27,589 bases of DNA from NCBI GenBank assembly GCA_002329155.1, contig DCXY01000046.1, positions 36,893-64,481 on the forward strand, written 5' to 3'. The notes under the pieces are model-generated. The model was not told the origin of the DNA, did not search any database, and was given only the letters and a program-made list of their open reading frames with translations. A program made the translations under genes and the position numbers. Origin of the DNA: Stenotrophomonas sp. UBA2124 (lineage in GTDB: Bacteria; Pseudomonadota; Gammaproteobacteria; Xanthomonadales; Xanthomonadaceae). Shown piece by piece: positions 1-7,196 of the stretch (positions are counted from its first letter, which is position 1; every line of letters starts with the position of its first letter).

Positions 1-4
1 CCGA

Positions 5-235
5 TCAATCAGCCGGCGCAGCCCCCTCGGCCGCCTGCAGAGCGGCATCACGCGCCTTCGCGGCTTCCTCAACCGCCGCCTGCGCGGCCTTGGCGTCCTG
101 CAGTGGTTTGTCGATAGCATCGCGCAGCGCCGTGGCCTGCGGCTCGGGGCGGCGCTCGGGTTCGGGCGGCTGCGGCTTGCCACAGCCTGCAAGCGCCAGC
201 AGTGACAGCAGCATCAGGCAACAGGTGCGCTTCAT
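5..235 (-). CDS. Small Ala-rich lipoprotein, hypothetical
   Basis: A 76-residue protein with a lipoprotein signal: Lys-Arg at positions 2-3, a hydrophobic stretch, then the lipobox LALAGC with the lipidated cysteine at residue 18. Processing by Lgt and LspA is expected. The mature part has a short Pro/Glu-rich linker (about 20-33) and then a strongly Ala/Lys/Glu/Asp-rich tail that should form one amphipathic helix or coiled coil. I recognise no enzymatic family. It is divergent from the short-chain dehydrogenase, with about 100 bases between the starts. The lipobox and complete reading frame make it a likely real gene; function is unknown. Confidence 0.72.
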   Translation of the reverse strand: MKRTCCLMLLSLLALAGCGKPQPPEPERRPEPQATALRDAIDKPLQDAKAAQAAVEEAAKARDAALQAAEGAAPAD

Positions 236-281
236 CGGCGTGCTCCAGTGGGCGGTGGCGGTATCCTAGCCGGCAATCACC

Positions 282-305
282 CGCAGCGCCGTTCACGGCG
301 CTGCG
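282..305. other. Perfect 10-bp hairpin in the divergent intergenic region
   Basis: CGCAGCGCCG and CGGCGCTGCG flank a TTCA loop. It lies 28 bases before the GTG start of the SDR gene and is not followed by a T-run, so it is not an obvious terminator. It could be a 5' leader structure or an operator for the divergent pair. Confidence 0.45.
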
Positions 306-333
306 CTTCCACGATGACGACGAGGACAAGCAC

Positions 334-1110
334 GTGAACCCACAGCGTTGGCGACTGGACGGGCAGACCGCACTGGTGACGGGCGCAAGCGCAGGCATCG
401 GCCTGGCGATCACCCGCGAACTGCTGGGCTTTGGCGCGGACGTGCTGATGGTGGGCCGCGACGCCGACGCGCTGGAAAGCGCTCGTGACGAACTGGCCGA
501 AGCCTTCCCCGACCGCGCGATCCACGGCCTGTCGGCGGACGTGTCCGATGACCAGGACCGCCAGGAAATCCTCGACTGGGTGGAGGACCACAGCGACGGC
601 CTCAACCTGCTGGTCAACAACGCCGGCGGCAACATCACCAAGCCGGCGGTCGAATACTCCGAGGACGAGTGGCGCGGCATCTTCGAGACCAACCTGTTCT
701 CGGCCTTCGAGCTGTGCCGCTACGCGCACCCGCTGCTGACCCGCCATGCCTCGTCGGCCATCGTCAACGTCGGCAGTGTTTCGGGCATCACCCATGTGCG
801 CAGCGGCGTGGTCTATGGCATGACCAAGGCGGCGATGCAGCAGATGACGCGCAACCTTGCCTGCGAATGGGCCGAAGACGGCATCCGCGTCAACTCGGTG
901 GCGCCGTGGTACATCCGCACGCGGCGCACGTCCGGGCCGCTGTCTGATCCGGATTACTACGAGGAGGTAATTGAACGCACGCCCATGCGCCGCATCGGCG
1001 AGCCGGAAGAAGTGGCCTCGGCAGTGGGCTTCCTGTGCCTGCCCGCGTCGAGCTACATCACCGGCGAATGCATCGCGGTGGATGGCGGGTTCCTGCGTTA
1101 CGGGTTCTGA
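334..1110 (+). CDS. SDR family oxidoreductase (tropinone-reductase-like)
   Basis: A classical short-chain dehydrogenase/reductase of 258 residues. It shows the Rossmann cofactor motif TGASAGIG at 16-23, NNAGG at 95-99, the catalytic serine at 148 and the YxxxK motif at Tyr161/Lys165, then the usual IRVNSVAPW segment and the C-terminal VDGGF. Arg-rich positions after the second strand (GRDADAL) suggest NADP(H) preference. I chose the GTG at 334 because a GAGGA-like site lies just upstream and the SDR fold begins there. The open frame extends back to 202, but that part is low-complexity and overlaps the divergent lipoprotein start. The overall pattern is nearest to tropinone-reductase-like SDRs, but the substrate cannot be told. 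Its 3' end overlaps the convergent DUF4124 gene by 13 bases. Confidence 0.93.
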   Translation: MNPQRWRLDGQTALVTGASAGIGLAITRELLGFGADVLMVGRDADALESARDELAEAFPDRAIHGLSADVSDDQDRQEILDWVEDHSDGLNLLVNNAGGNITKPAVEYSEDEWRGIFETNLFSAFELCRYAHPLLTRHASSAIVNVGSVSGITHVRSGVVYGMTKAAMQQMTRNLACEWAEDGIRVNSVAPWYIRTRRTSGPLSDPDYYEEVIERTPMRRIGEPEEVASAVGFLCLPASSYITGECIAVDGGFLRYGF

Positions 1111-1748
1111 GCGGCGCAGTCGCTGGCATCGAACAGCGCCTGCAGGCGCTGGTACTCACGCTTGAGCTCCTCCGCACGCGAGGACGCGGCGAAACGCCAC
1201 GCGCCTTCCGCATCAAGCACGCGCTTGCGCCACACCGCACAATGCTGGGCCTCGGGGACAGCGGTGCAGGTGTCGCGCATCACTTCGCAGGCATCGCCCG
1301 CTGCGGTACGCGGGTTGCCATCCAGCCCGGTGACCTGCATGGCCACGCAGCGGCTGGGCGGTTCGGCGGTCTCGCTGAGATAGGCCTCGCCACCGCGCGG
1401 CCTGCACTCGAACAGCGGTGGCAGCGGTTTCGGCTCGGGAGCGGCGACGGGGGGTTCCGGTGCGGCGGCGGCCTTGGCTGCGGGCGCTTCGGCAGGCGCG
1501 GGATACAGCTTCGCCGGCTCAGCTGCAGGCGCGGATGCGGGTAGTGAGACAGGCACCACCGGCGCAACCGGCGTGGGAGCCTGCACGGCCTGCATCACCT
1601 TTCTGGTCTGCTGCATGCCCTTCGGGCAGGGCATGTTCTGCACCGTCAACGCGCCCTGCGCATCGGTGCAGCGATAGAACACCACCTCGCCGGCAACGGC
1701 CGGTGCCGCGCACGCAAACAACAGGGCCAGCAGCACACCACGCATCAT
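1098..1748 (-). CDS. DUF4124-type secreted protein, second of a tandem pair
   Basis: About 216 residues with a signal peptide (hydrophobic LLALLFACAAPAVAG, cleavage probably after Ala-Val-Ala). The mature start, with VFYRCTDAQGALTVQN and a Cys at MPCPKG, fits DUF4124, a small periplasmic domain of unknown role. A Pro/Ala-rich linker follows, and then a Cys-containing helical C-terminal part. The first ATG (1748) overlaps the TGA of the upstream gene as ATGA, and GGAGG sits immediately upstream. A second ATG at 1745 has better spacing to that site. The C-terminal pattern RDTC...C...LKREYQRLQ...C matches its neighbour's RDTC...C...RRYNSALQ...C, so the two are paralogues. Function unknown. Confidence 0.85.
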   Translation of the reverse strand: MMRGVLLALLFACAAPAVAGEVVFYRCTDAQGALTVQNMPCPKGMQQTRKVMQAVQAPTPVAPVVPVSLPASAPAAEPAKLYPAPAEAPAAKAAAAPEPPVAAPEPKPLPPLFECRPRGGEAYLSETAEPPSRCVAMQVTGLDGNPRTAAGDACEVMRDTCTAVPEAQHCAVWRKRVLDAEGAWRFAASSRAEELKREYQRLQALFDASDCAAQNP

Positions 1749-2389
1749 GAACCTCCACAATCCTGATCCAACCGCGCCTCGACCCCGCGCTGCTCGCGCA
1801 CCAGCGCCTGCCGCTCACTCTGCAGCGCGCTGTTGTAGCGCCGGATCAGCTCCCAGCGGCGATCCCTGAGCCGCGCACACACTTCCTGCTGCGGCAGCGC
1901 ACTGCAGGTATCGCGCACCAGCGTGGCGCCGGCAGGCATCACCACGCCCGGCCGCCACGGCACGGTGCCGGGCGGCGGGCCGTGATGTCCGTGGCCGTGA
2001 CCGTGGCGGGGCACGTAGCCGTACGTCCACAGGGGCACCCAGCGCGGGTTCCCCTCGTTGCTCTCGCTGGTGTAGCGGTCACCGTCGGGCGTCACGCATT
2101 CGTACATGGGCTGCGGTGCCTGCACCCTCACCACCCGCACCTCGCGCTGGACCACAGGCGGGGCAGGCGCGGGTGCAGGTGGCGCAGGCCGCGGCGGTGG
2201 ATCCTTGGGGCGCACCATGTCCAGCACCTGCTGCTGGTGCTTGCCCGCGCAGGGCGCATCCTGCAGCGACACCACGCCGTTGCTGGCCACGCAGCGGTAC
2301 ACGCGCACGTTGTCGGGCGGCGGCTCGGCCGCCCGTGCCGCGATGGGCAGCAGGGTCAGCAGTCCGAGCAGGGGAAGGAGCGTGCGCAC
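1745..2389 (-). CDS. DUF4124-type secreted protein, first of a tandem pair
   Basis: About 214 residues from a GTG at 2389. I chose this start because it opens directly into a signal peptide (VRTLLPLLGLLTLLPIAARA). No in-frame ATG is nearby, and the frame further upstream only translates the REP-containing intergenic region. The Shine-Dalgarno site is poor, so the start is less certain than the gene. The mature protein begins with VRVYRCVASNGVVSLQD and a Cys in APCAGK, typical of DUF4124. A long Pro/Ala linker, a YECVTPDGDRYTSES motif, a His/Gly-rich stretch (RHGHGHGHHG) and a helical tail with paired cysteines follow. The His-rich segment could bind metal; that is speculation. It is translationally coupled to the next gene (ATGA overlap). 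Confidence 0.82.
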   Translation of the reverse strand: MRTLLPLLGLLTLLPIAARAAEPPPDNVRVYRCVASNGVVSLQDAPCAGKHQQQVLDMVRPKDPPPRPAPPAPAPAPPVVQREVRVVRVQAPQPMYECVTPDGDRYTSESNEGNPRWVPLWTYGYVPRHGHGHGHHGPPPGTVPWRPGVVMPAGATLVRDTCSALPQQEVCARLRDRRWELIRRYNSALQSERQALVREQRGVEARLDQDCGGS

Positions 2390-2471
2390 GGAGGCATGGT
2401 GCCATGAAGCGGGAACAGGGAGGTGGGAACCGGGAAAGGGAGAGCAGAGAAACTCGTGACCCCGCGTTGTC

Positions 2472-2495
2472 CCTTCCCACGCTTGCGGGGGAAGG
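2472..2495. repeat. Imperfect hairpin with CCTTCCC / GGGAAGG arms
   Basis: The arms CCTTCCC and GGGAAGG pair over seven bases, with one mismatch and then two more pairs around a four-base loop. The look is that of the small palindromic intergenic repeats common in xanthomonads. Only one copy is evident in this window. Confidence 0.4.
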
Positions 2496-2653
2496 TGCCC
2501 AGAGGGCGGCTGGGGGCGCTTCCCGCGGACACATTGGCTTGGCCGCGCTTTGCTCACGGTGCCTTCATCCGGTGCTTCGCACACCTTCCCCCAGAAAGGG
2601 CTGCAGGTCCCGCAGGCTGGAGAAGGGCGGGAGTCCGGATCGTCTGACGCCCC

Positions 2654-2683
2654 GTAGCCCGGGTAAGCGCAGCGCACCCGGGG
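2654..2683 (+). repeat. REP-like element, GTAG head (left arm of pair 1)
   Basis: A 30-base element that begins with GTAG and folds on itself through GCCCGGGT and ACCCGGGG around an AAGCGCAGCGC centre. Its exact reverse complement is at 2744-2773, so the two make a perfect inverted pair 60 bases apart. The GTAG head and stem fit the GTAG-headed REP class, like the SMAG repeats described in Stenotrophomonas maltophilia. It lies 3' of tsaC. Confidence 0.8.
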
Positions 2684-2743
2684 CCTTTCGCGGCTTTCCA
2701 CACAGGTGCACATGCCGCCCAAGGTCTTGCACGTCACCACCTT

Positions 2744-2773
2744 CCCCGGGTGCGCTGCGCTTACCCGGGCTAC
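2744..2773 (-). repeat. REP-like element, GTAG head (right arm of pair 1)
   Basis: Exact reverse complement of 2654-2683 over all 30 bases, ending in CTAC. The pair forms a BIME-like unit that could fold into one long hairpin, or into two separate ones. No REP-associated transposase gene (RAYT) is visible in the window. Confidence 0.8.
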
Positions 2774-2816
2774 GCAAATCCTTCTGTTCCCCATCGGCAG
2801 AAGTGAAGCGCCTGCC

Positions 2817-3389
2817 TCAATCCCGCAGCACTTCTCCTGTGGCCGCCACGCGGATGCGGGTGGGTTGTTCAAGGCCACCGGTAGCGCCGTCCAGCAGACC
2901 ATCCAGGTGCTGCAACAGAGCGGGGTCCAGCTGCGCGCGGCTGCGCGCCGGGGGCTGGCCGGCGAGGTTGGCACTGGTCGATACCAGCGGACCGCCCCAG
3001 GCGCGGCACAGGGCCTGTACCAGCGGATGCGCGCTCACCCGCACCGCGATGCCGGTGTGGGCGCCGGTGATCCAGCGCGGGGCGCGCTCGCCGGCCGGGA
3101 CGATCCACGTATTGGCACCGGGCCAGCTGGACAACACCGCCTCGCGGCGGTCGTCGGCCAGTGCGTCCAGCCGTACCCAGCCTTCCAGCTGCGCCGGTTC
3201 GGCGGCCACCAGGATCATGCCCTTCTCGACCGGGCGCTGCTTCAGCGCCAGCAGTTTCATCACCGCCGCCTCGTCGGCGGGGTCACAGCCCAGGCCCCAT
3301 ACCGCCTCGGTCGGGTAGGCGACAACGGCCCCACCCTGCAGGGCCGGCACCACACTTTGCAGATCAAGTTCCTTCATCGTCAGCACCAT
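2817..3389 (-). CDS. tsaC: L-threonylcarbamoyladenylate synthase TsaC (Sua5/YrdC family)
   Basis: 190 residues, the size of the short TsaC form without a C-terminal Sua5 domain. It makes threonylcarbamoyl-AMP from threonine, bicarbonate and ATP, the first step of t6A at position 37 of ANN-decoding tRNAs. Visible family motifs are VAYPTEAVWGLGCDP near the N-terminus, the KxR motif at Lys50-Arg52 in LKQRPVEKGMILVA, PGANTWIVPA at about 90-99 and the STSANLAGQPP segment at 137-147. The start could be the ATG at 3389 or the one at 3377; neither has a strong ribosome site. It follows topA on the same strand but behind a hairpin terminator, so it may have its own promoter. This gene order is the usual dprA-smg-topA-tsaC arrangement. 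Confidence 0.93.
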   Translation of the reverse strand: MVLTMKELDLQSVVPALQGGAVVAYPTEAVWGLGCDPADEAAVMKLLALKQRPVEKGMILVAAEPAQLEGWVRLDALADDRREAVLSSWPGANTWIVPAGERAPRWITGAHTGIAVRVSAHPLVQALCRAWGGPLVSTSANLAGQPPARSRAQLDPALLQHLDGLLDGATGGLEQPTRIRVAATGEVLRD

Positions 3390-3432
3390 TCAGACCCGCG
3401 CGTCACGCAGCAGGTAGCAGGGGAGAAACGCA

Positions 3433-3456
3433 ACAGGCCGCCCGGAGGCGGCCTGT
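3433..3456 (-). terminator. Probable rho-independent terminator of topA
   Basis: A perfect 10-bp stem (ACAGGCCGCC / GGCGGCCTGT) around a CGGA loop, about 60 bases past the topA stop. Read on the minus strand it is followed by TTGCGTTTCTCC, a moderate T-rich tract. Confidence 0.7.
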
Positions 3457-3519
3457 GCGGGATGGGCGGATTATCCTCCTGCCGCAGCGGCAGGGGGTAA
3501 TGCGCGATCAGCGCGTGCC

Positions 3520-6042
3520 TCAGAACGGTGGCGCGTCGTCGGCGGCGGATTTCTTCACCGTCTTCTTCGCGGCGGTCTTGCTCGTCGCCTTCTTGGCTGC
3601 GGTGGTCCTGGTGGCAGCCTTCTTGGTCGCAGTCTTCTTGGCAGCGGCCTTCTTGGCCGGCGCCTTCTTCGCGGCGGTCTTCTTCGGCGCGGCTTCCTTC
3701 TTCACCGCAGCCTTCTTGGTGGCGGTCTTCTTGGCCCCAAAGCCCTTGCGCACCGGCTTGCCGGTGTCGGCCATCAGCTGCTGCACCTCGGCCAGGGTCA
3801 GCGAGGCCGGCTCGCGGTCCTTGGGAATCTTGCCGTTGAGCTTGCCGTCACTGATGTACGGGCCGAAGCGACCGTTGAGCACCTGGATGTCCGAACCCTC
3901 GAACTCCTTGATGATGCGGTTGCGGGCGATCTCTTCCTTCTCCTCGATCAGGAAGATGGCGCGCGCCAGGTCGATCTTGTACGGGTCGTCCTCCTTCTTC
4001 AGCGAGGCATAGGTGCTACCACGCTTGGCGAAGGGGCCGAAGCGGCCGATGCCCACGCTCACTTCCTCGCCGTTGGCGTCGGCGCCGAGCATGCGCGGCA
4101 TGTCGAACAGCTTCAGCGCATCTTCCAGCGAGATCGAATAGATGCTCTGGCCCGGCTGCAGCGAGGCGAACCTGGGCTTCTCCTCGTCATCGACCGTGCC
4201 GATCTGCACCATCGGGCCGAAGCGGCCGATGCGTGCGCTCACGTCCTTGCCGCTCTTGGGGTCGGTGCCGAGCACGCGCGCGCTGCCGGCGTCGGTGCGG
4301 TCCAGCGACTCACTCTTGTCGCTGACCAGCTCCTTGAACGGACCCCAGAAGCGTTCCATCAGCGGCACCCACTCCTCTTCGCCGCGCGACACCGCGTCCA
4401 GCTCGTCCTCGAGCTTGGCGGTGAAGTCGTAATCGACGTACTGGGTGAAGTGGCTGGACAGGAACTTGCTGACCGCGCGGCCCACGTCGGTGGGTTTGAA
4501 GCTGCGGCCTTCCATCTCGGCGTACTTGCGGAACAGCAGGGTCTGGATGATCGAGGCGTAGGTGGAAGGACGGCCGATGCCGTATTCCTCCAGCGCCTTC
4601 ACCAGCGCCGCTTCGGTGTAGCGCGGCGGCGGCTGGGTGAAATGCTGTTCGGCCTGGATGCGGTCCAGCGGCACGCGGTCGCCGGGCTTCATCGCCGGCA
4701 GCTTGCGGCCTTCATCCTCATCCTCGGCGTTCTTGCTGTCCTTGCCTTCCTCGTACACGGCCAGGAAGCCGGGCACCACCACGGTGGTGCCGCTGGCGCG
4801 GAACACATGCTCGCTGCCGGCGGCCAGGTCCACGCTGACGGTGTTGAGCGTGGCCGGGATCATCTGGCAGGCCACCGCACGCTTCCAGATCAGCTCATAC
4901 AGCTTGCGCTCGTCGTCGGTCAGGTACTTGCCCACCTGGGCCGGCGTGCGCAGCGCGGAGGTCGGGCGCACGGCTTCGTGCGCTTCCTGCGCGTTCTTGC
5001 TCTTGGTGGTGTAGGTGTTGGGCTTGTCCGGCAGCGAACTGGTGCCGTAATCGCGGGCGATCACGTCACGGATCTCGGCCAGCGCGTCCTGCGACAGGTT
5101 CACCGAGTCGGTACGCATGTAGGAGATCAGGCCCACCGTGCCTTCGTCACCGATGGCCACACCTTCGTACAGCTTCTGCGCCACCTGCATGGTCTTGCGG
5201 GTGGTGAAGCCGAGCTTGCGCGAGGCTTCCTGCTGCAGCGTGGAGGTGGTGAACGGCGGCGCGGGGCGGCGCTTGCGCTCCTTGCTGGCCACGTCGGTGA
5301 CGTGCAGCGCGCCCTGCGCGGCCTGCTGGATGCGCAGGCGTGCGGCTTCGGCACTGTCGCCATCGGTGATGGTGAACTGCTCGAACTTCTGCCCGTCCAG
5401 CTTCACCAGGCGTGCGTTGAAATGCTGCGACGGGTGCGCGCAGTCGGCCTCAATGCTCCAGTACTCGCGGGCGATGAAGGCTTCAATCTCCTCCTCGCGC
5501 TCGACGATCATGCGCAGCGCCGGGCTCTGCACGCGGCCGGCGGACAGGCCGCGCTGCACCTTGCGCCACAGCACCGGCGACAGGTTGAAGCCGACCAGGT
5601 AGTCCAGCGCGCGGCGCGCCTGCTGCGCATCCACCAGGTCATCGGCGATGGCGCGCGGCTGGGTCATGGCCTCCTTGATCGCACGCGGGGTGATCTCGGT
5701 GAACACCACGCGCTGCATCGGCTTGTCCTTCAGCAGCCCGCGCTCCTTCAGGATCTCGGCGATGTGCCAACTGATGGCCTCCCCCTCGCGGTCCGGGTCG
5801 GTGGCCAGGAAGATGTCATCGGCGGTCTTGGCGGCCTTGGCGATGGCATCGACGTGTTTCTCGTTCTTCTCGATCACGTCGTAGCGCATGGCGAAACCGT
5901 TGTCCGGGTCCACCGCGCCTTCCTTGGGCACCAGATCGCGCACATGCCCATACGAGGCCAGGACCGTGAAGTCCTTGCCGAGGTATTTGTTGATCGTCTT
6001 GGCCTTGGCGGGGGATTCGACGATGAGCAGGTGCTTGGGCAT
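3520..6042 (-). CDS. topA: DNA topoisomerase I with lysine-rich tail
   Basis: A type IA topoisomerase of 840 residues that relaxes negative supercoils. The Toprim domain begins at the N-terminus (KHLLIVESPAKAKTI), with its acidic motif TDPDREGE at 81-88. The catalytic tyrosine is Tyr308 in GLISYMRTDS. The C-terminal part carries repeated topoisomerase C-terminal modules, each with an I/NGRFGP signature, then a tail of about 65 residues built of KKTA/KKAA repeats that should bind DNA. The tetracysteine zinc ribbons of E. coli TopA are absent. I chose the ATG at 6042 because the family begins there; the open frame continues 17 codons upstream without family similarity. The GC-rich leader contains a short hairpin near 6063-6081. 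Confidence 0.97.
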   Translation of the reverse strand: MPKHLLIVESPAKAKTINKYLGKDFTVLASYGHVRDLVPKEGAVDPDNGFAMRYDVIEKNEKHVDAIAKAAKTADDIFLATDPDREGEAISWHIAEILKERGLLKDKPMQRVVFTEITPRAIKEAMTQPRAIADDLVDAQQARRALDYLVGFNLSPVLWRKVQRGLSAGRVQSPALRMIVEREEEIEAFIAREYWSIEADCAHPSQHFNARLVKLDGQKFEQFTITDGDSAEAARLRIQQAAQGALHVTDVASKERKRRPAPPFTTSTLQQEASRKLGFTTRKTMQVAQKLYEGVAIGDEGTVGLISYMRTDSVNLSQDALAEIRDVIARDYGTSSLPDKPNTYTTKSKNAQEAHEAVRPTSALRTPAQVGKYLTDDERKLYELIWKRAVACQMIPATLNTVSVDLAAGSEHVFRASGTTVVVPGFLAVYEEGKDSKNAEDEDEGRKLPAMKPGDRVPLDRIQAEQHFTQPPPRYTEAALVKALEEYGIGRPSTYASIIQTLLFRKYAEMEGRSFKPTDVGRAVSKFLSSHFTQYVDYDFTAKLEDELDAVSRGEEEWVPLMERFWGPFKELVSDKSESLDRTDAGSARVLGTDPKSGKDVSARIGRFGPMVQIGTVDDEEKPRFASLQPGQSIYSISLEDALKLFDMPRMLGADANGEEVSVGIGRFGPFAKRGSTYASLKKEDDPYKIDLARAIFLIEEKEEIARNRIIKEFEGSDIQVLNGRFGPYISDGKLNGKIPKDREPASLTLAEVQQLMADTGKPVRKGFGAKKTATKKAAVKKEAAPKKTAAKKAPAKKAAAKKTATKKAATRTTAAKKATSKTAAKKTVKKSAADDAPPF

Positions 6043-6137
6043 GTCAGTACATTCTTGGGCGAGGCGCCCGGTGGGGGCGCTAGGGTGGCTCAAACCGCGA
6101 CGATAGTGAAGCCGGTGTCGCCTCTGTGCATAAATGG

Positions 6138-6160
6138 ACGCCCGGGCAGGGCCCGGGCGT
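6138..6160. terminator. Perfect 10-bp hairpin between the GYF_2-RDD gene and topA
   Basis: ACGCCCGGGC and GCCCGGGCGT pair perfectly around an AGG loop, 66-88 bases after the stop of the GYF_2-RDD gene. The minus-strand flank is only CCATTTATG, so T-richness is weak. It most likely ends or attenuates transcription entering topA. Confidence 0.55.
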
Positions 6161-6225
6161 TCAGCTTTGTCTTTATAGAGGAATCACGCCGGGCAGGCCA
6201 TTGTCAAGCCGCCAAGTGGGATCAC

Positions 6226-7164
6226 TCAGTTGTAATTGGCCGCCGCAATGCCAATAAGCGCAACGATTGCCACCACGCCTACCAGCAGGATCAGGCCGAA
6301 GATGGACAGGATGACGATGGTCACCGTGCCCAGCCCGCGCTGCTGCCATTCCGGGTGGTCGGTGAAGGCCCATTTGTCCACCACCAGGGTGTCGCAGATC
6401 ATGTCGTGCAGGCCCTGCTTGCGCTCGGTGAAGGCGGCCATCACATAACCGATGCCCAGGATCAGGCCACTGAGAAGGGTGGCGAAATAGCGGCCGATGG
6501 CGCGGGCCAGGGTCATGCGGTCGCCGTTGGGGCGTACCACCTTGATGCCCACGGCCATCTTGCCCAGCGTGGCCATGCCGGTGGAGGCGTGGAAACCGGC
6601 GTAATAGGCGGCGGAAATGGCGATGGACAGCAGGTTGGTCAGCAGCTGCACGAAGATCATGCCCATGCCGGCGGCGGTTTCGTTGCCCACGCCCAGCATG
6701 CCGATGCCCAGCACCATGCCCACCACCATGGCGACCATGCCGCCGACGATGCCGACGATCACACTGTCGATGCAGTAGGCGGCCACGCGCTTCCAGAAGC
6801 CGGCGTAAACGATTTCCCCGCCCTGCACCGGGGCATTGCCTCCGCTGGTGTTGGCGGTGGGTGCGGTGTAGGGCGAGTAGCCTTCACCGTCGCCGGCAGC
6901 GGTACCAGCGCCGGTGCCCGGAAGCGGCGCGGTGCCATTTTCGATGGCGTTGTAGTCGGCGCGCAGGTCGATGCCCGGGCTTGCCTCGGTGACCAGCTGC
7001 AATTCGTCGGACACCGACGAAAGCGGTTGCCACTGCGGCATGCCTTCGCGCCACACCAGGGTGGCAAGGTCCAGCTCGCCCTGGCGGAACTTGCTGCGGA
7101 TCAGATCGGCGTCAACCGGACCGTGCCGCTCGCGGCGGGCATCGGCGTAGTACCACTCACTCAT
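6226..7164 (-). CDS. GYF_2-domain (DUF4339) and RDD-domain membrane protein
   Basis: 312 residues. The first 50 form a GYF_2/DUF4339 domain (WYYADARRERHGPV... LVWREGMPQWQPLSS). A disordered Gly/Thr/Pro linker (about 75-115) leads to an RDD membrane domain at 118-265: RVAAYCID near 126-133, several hydrophobic helices, and a final GLHDMICDTLVV. After the RDD domain there is an extra hydrophobic helix at 279-309 that ends the protein. I chose the ATG at 7164 because GGGGAAAGAG precedes it and the sister gene starts in the same way. RDD proteins are poorly understood; some affect ion transport. The upstream gene encodes the same N-terminal domain and ends 32 bases before this start, so the two are probably cotranscribed. 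Confidence 0.9.
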   Translation of the reverse strand: MSEWYYADARRERHGPVDADLIRSKFRQGELDLATLVWREGMPQWQPLSSVSDELQLVTEASPGIDLRADYNAIENGTAPLPGTGAGTAAGDGEGYSPYTAPTANTSGGNAPVQGGEIVYAGFWKRVAAYCIDSVIVGIVGGMVAMVVGMVLGIGMLGVGNETAAGMGMIFVQLLTNLLSIAISAAYYAGFHASTGMATLGKMAVGIKVVRPNGDRMTLARAIGRYFATLLSGLILGIGYVMAAFTERKQGLHDMICDTLVVDKWAFTDHPEWQQRGLGTVTIVILSIFGLILLVGVVAIVALIGIAAANYN

Positions 7165-7196
7165 CTCTTTCCCCGTGAAGGTCTGGGTGGCGCGGC

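Larger units (their letters stand above)
2390..2816. other. 427-base non-coding region with REP pair and hairpins
   Basis: No convincing gene lies here. Several open frames cross it, but their translations are Arg/Pro/Ala-rich and match nothing I know. It holds a purine-rich GGGAA-type tract (about 2408-2447), an imperfect CCTTCCC/GGGAAGG hairpin at 2472-2495, and the inverted REP pair listed separately. Confidence 0.7.

Noticed and set aside
2565..2777. Short frames across the REP region
   Set aside because: They translate the REP palindromes and change with repeat copy; no ribosome site or family signature.
3161..4012. A plus-strand frame whose middle looks like repeated membrane helices
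   Set aside because: The hydrophobic run (FFAAVFL-type) is simply the reverse reading of the Lys/Ala repeats of the TopA tail.
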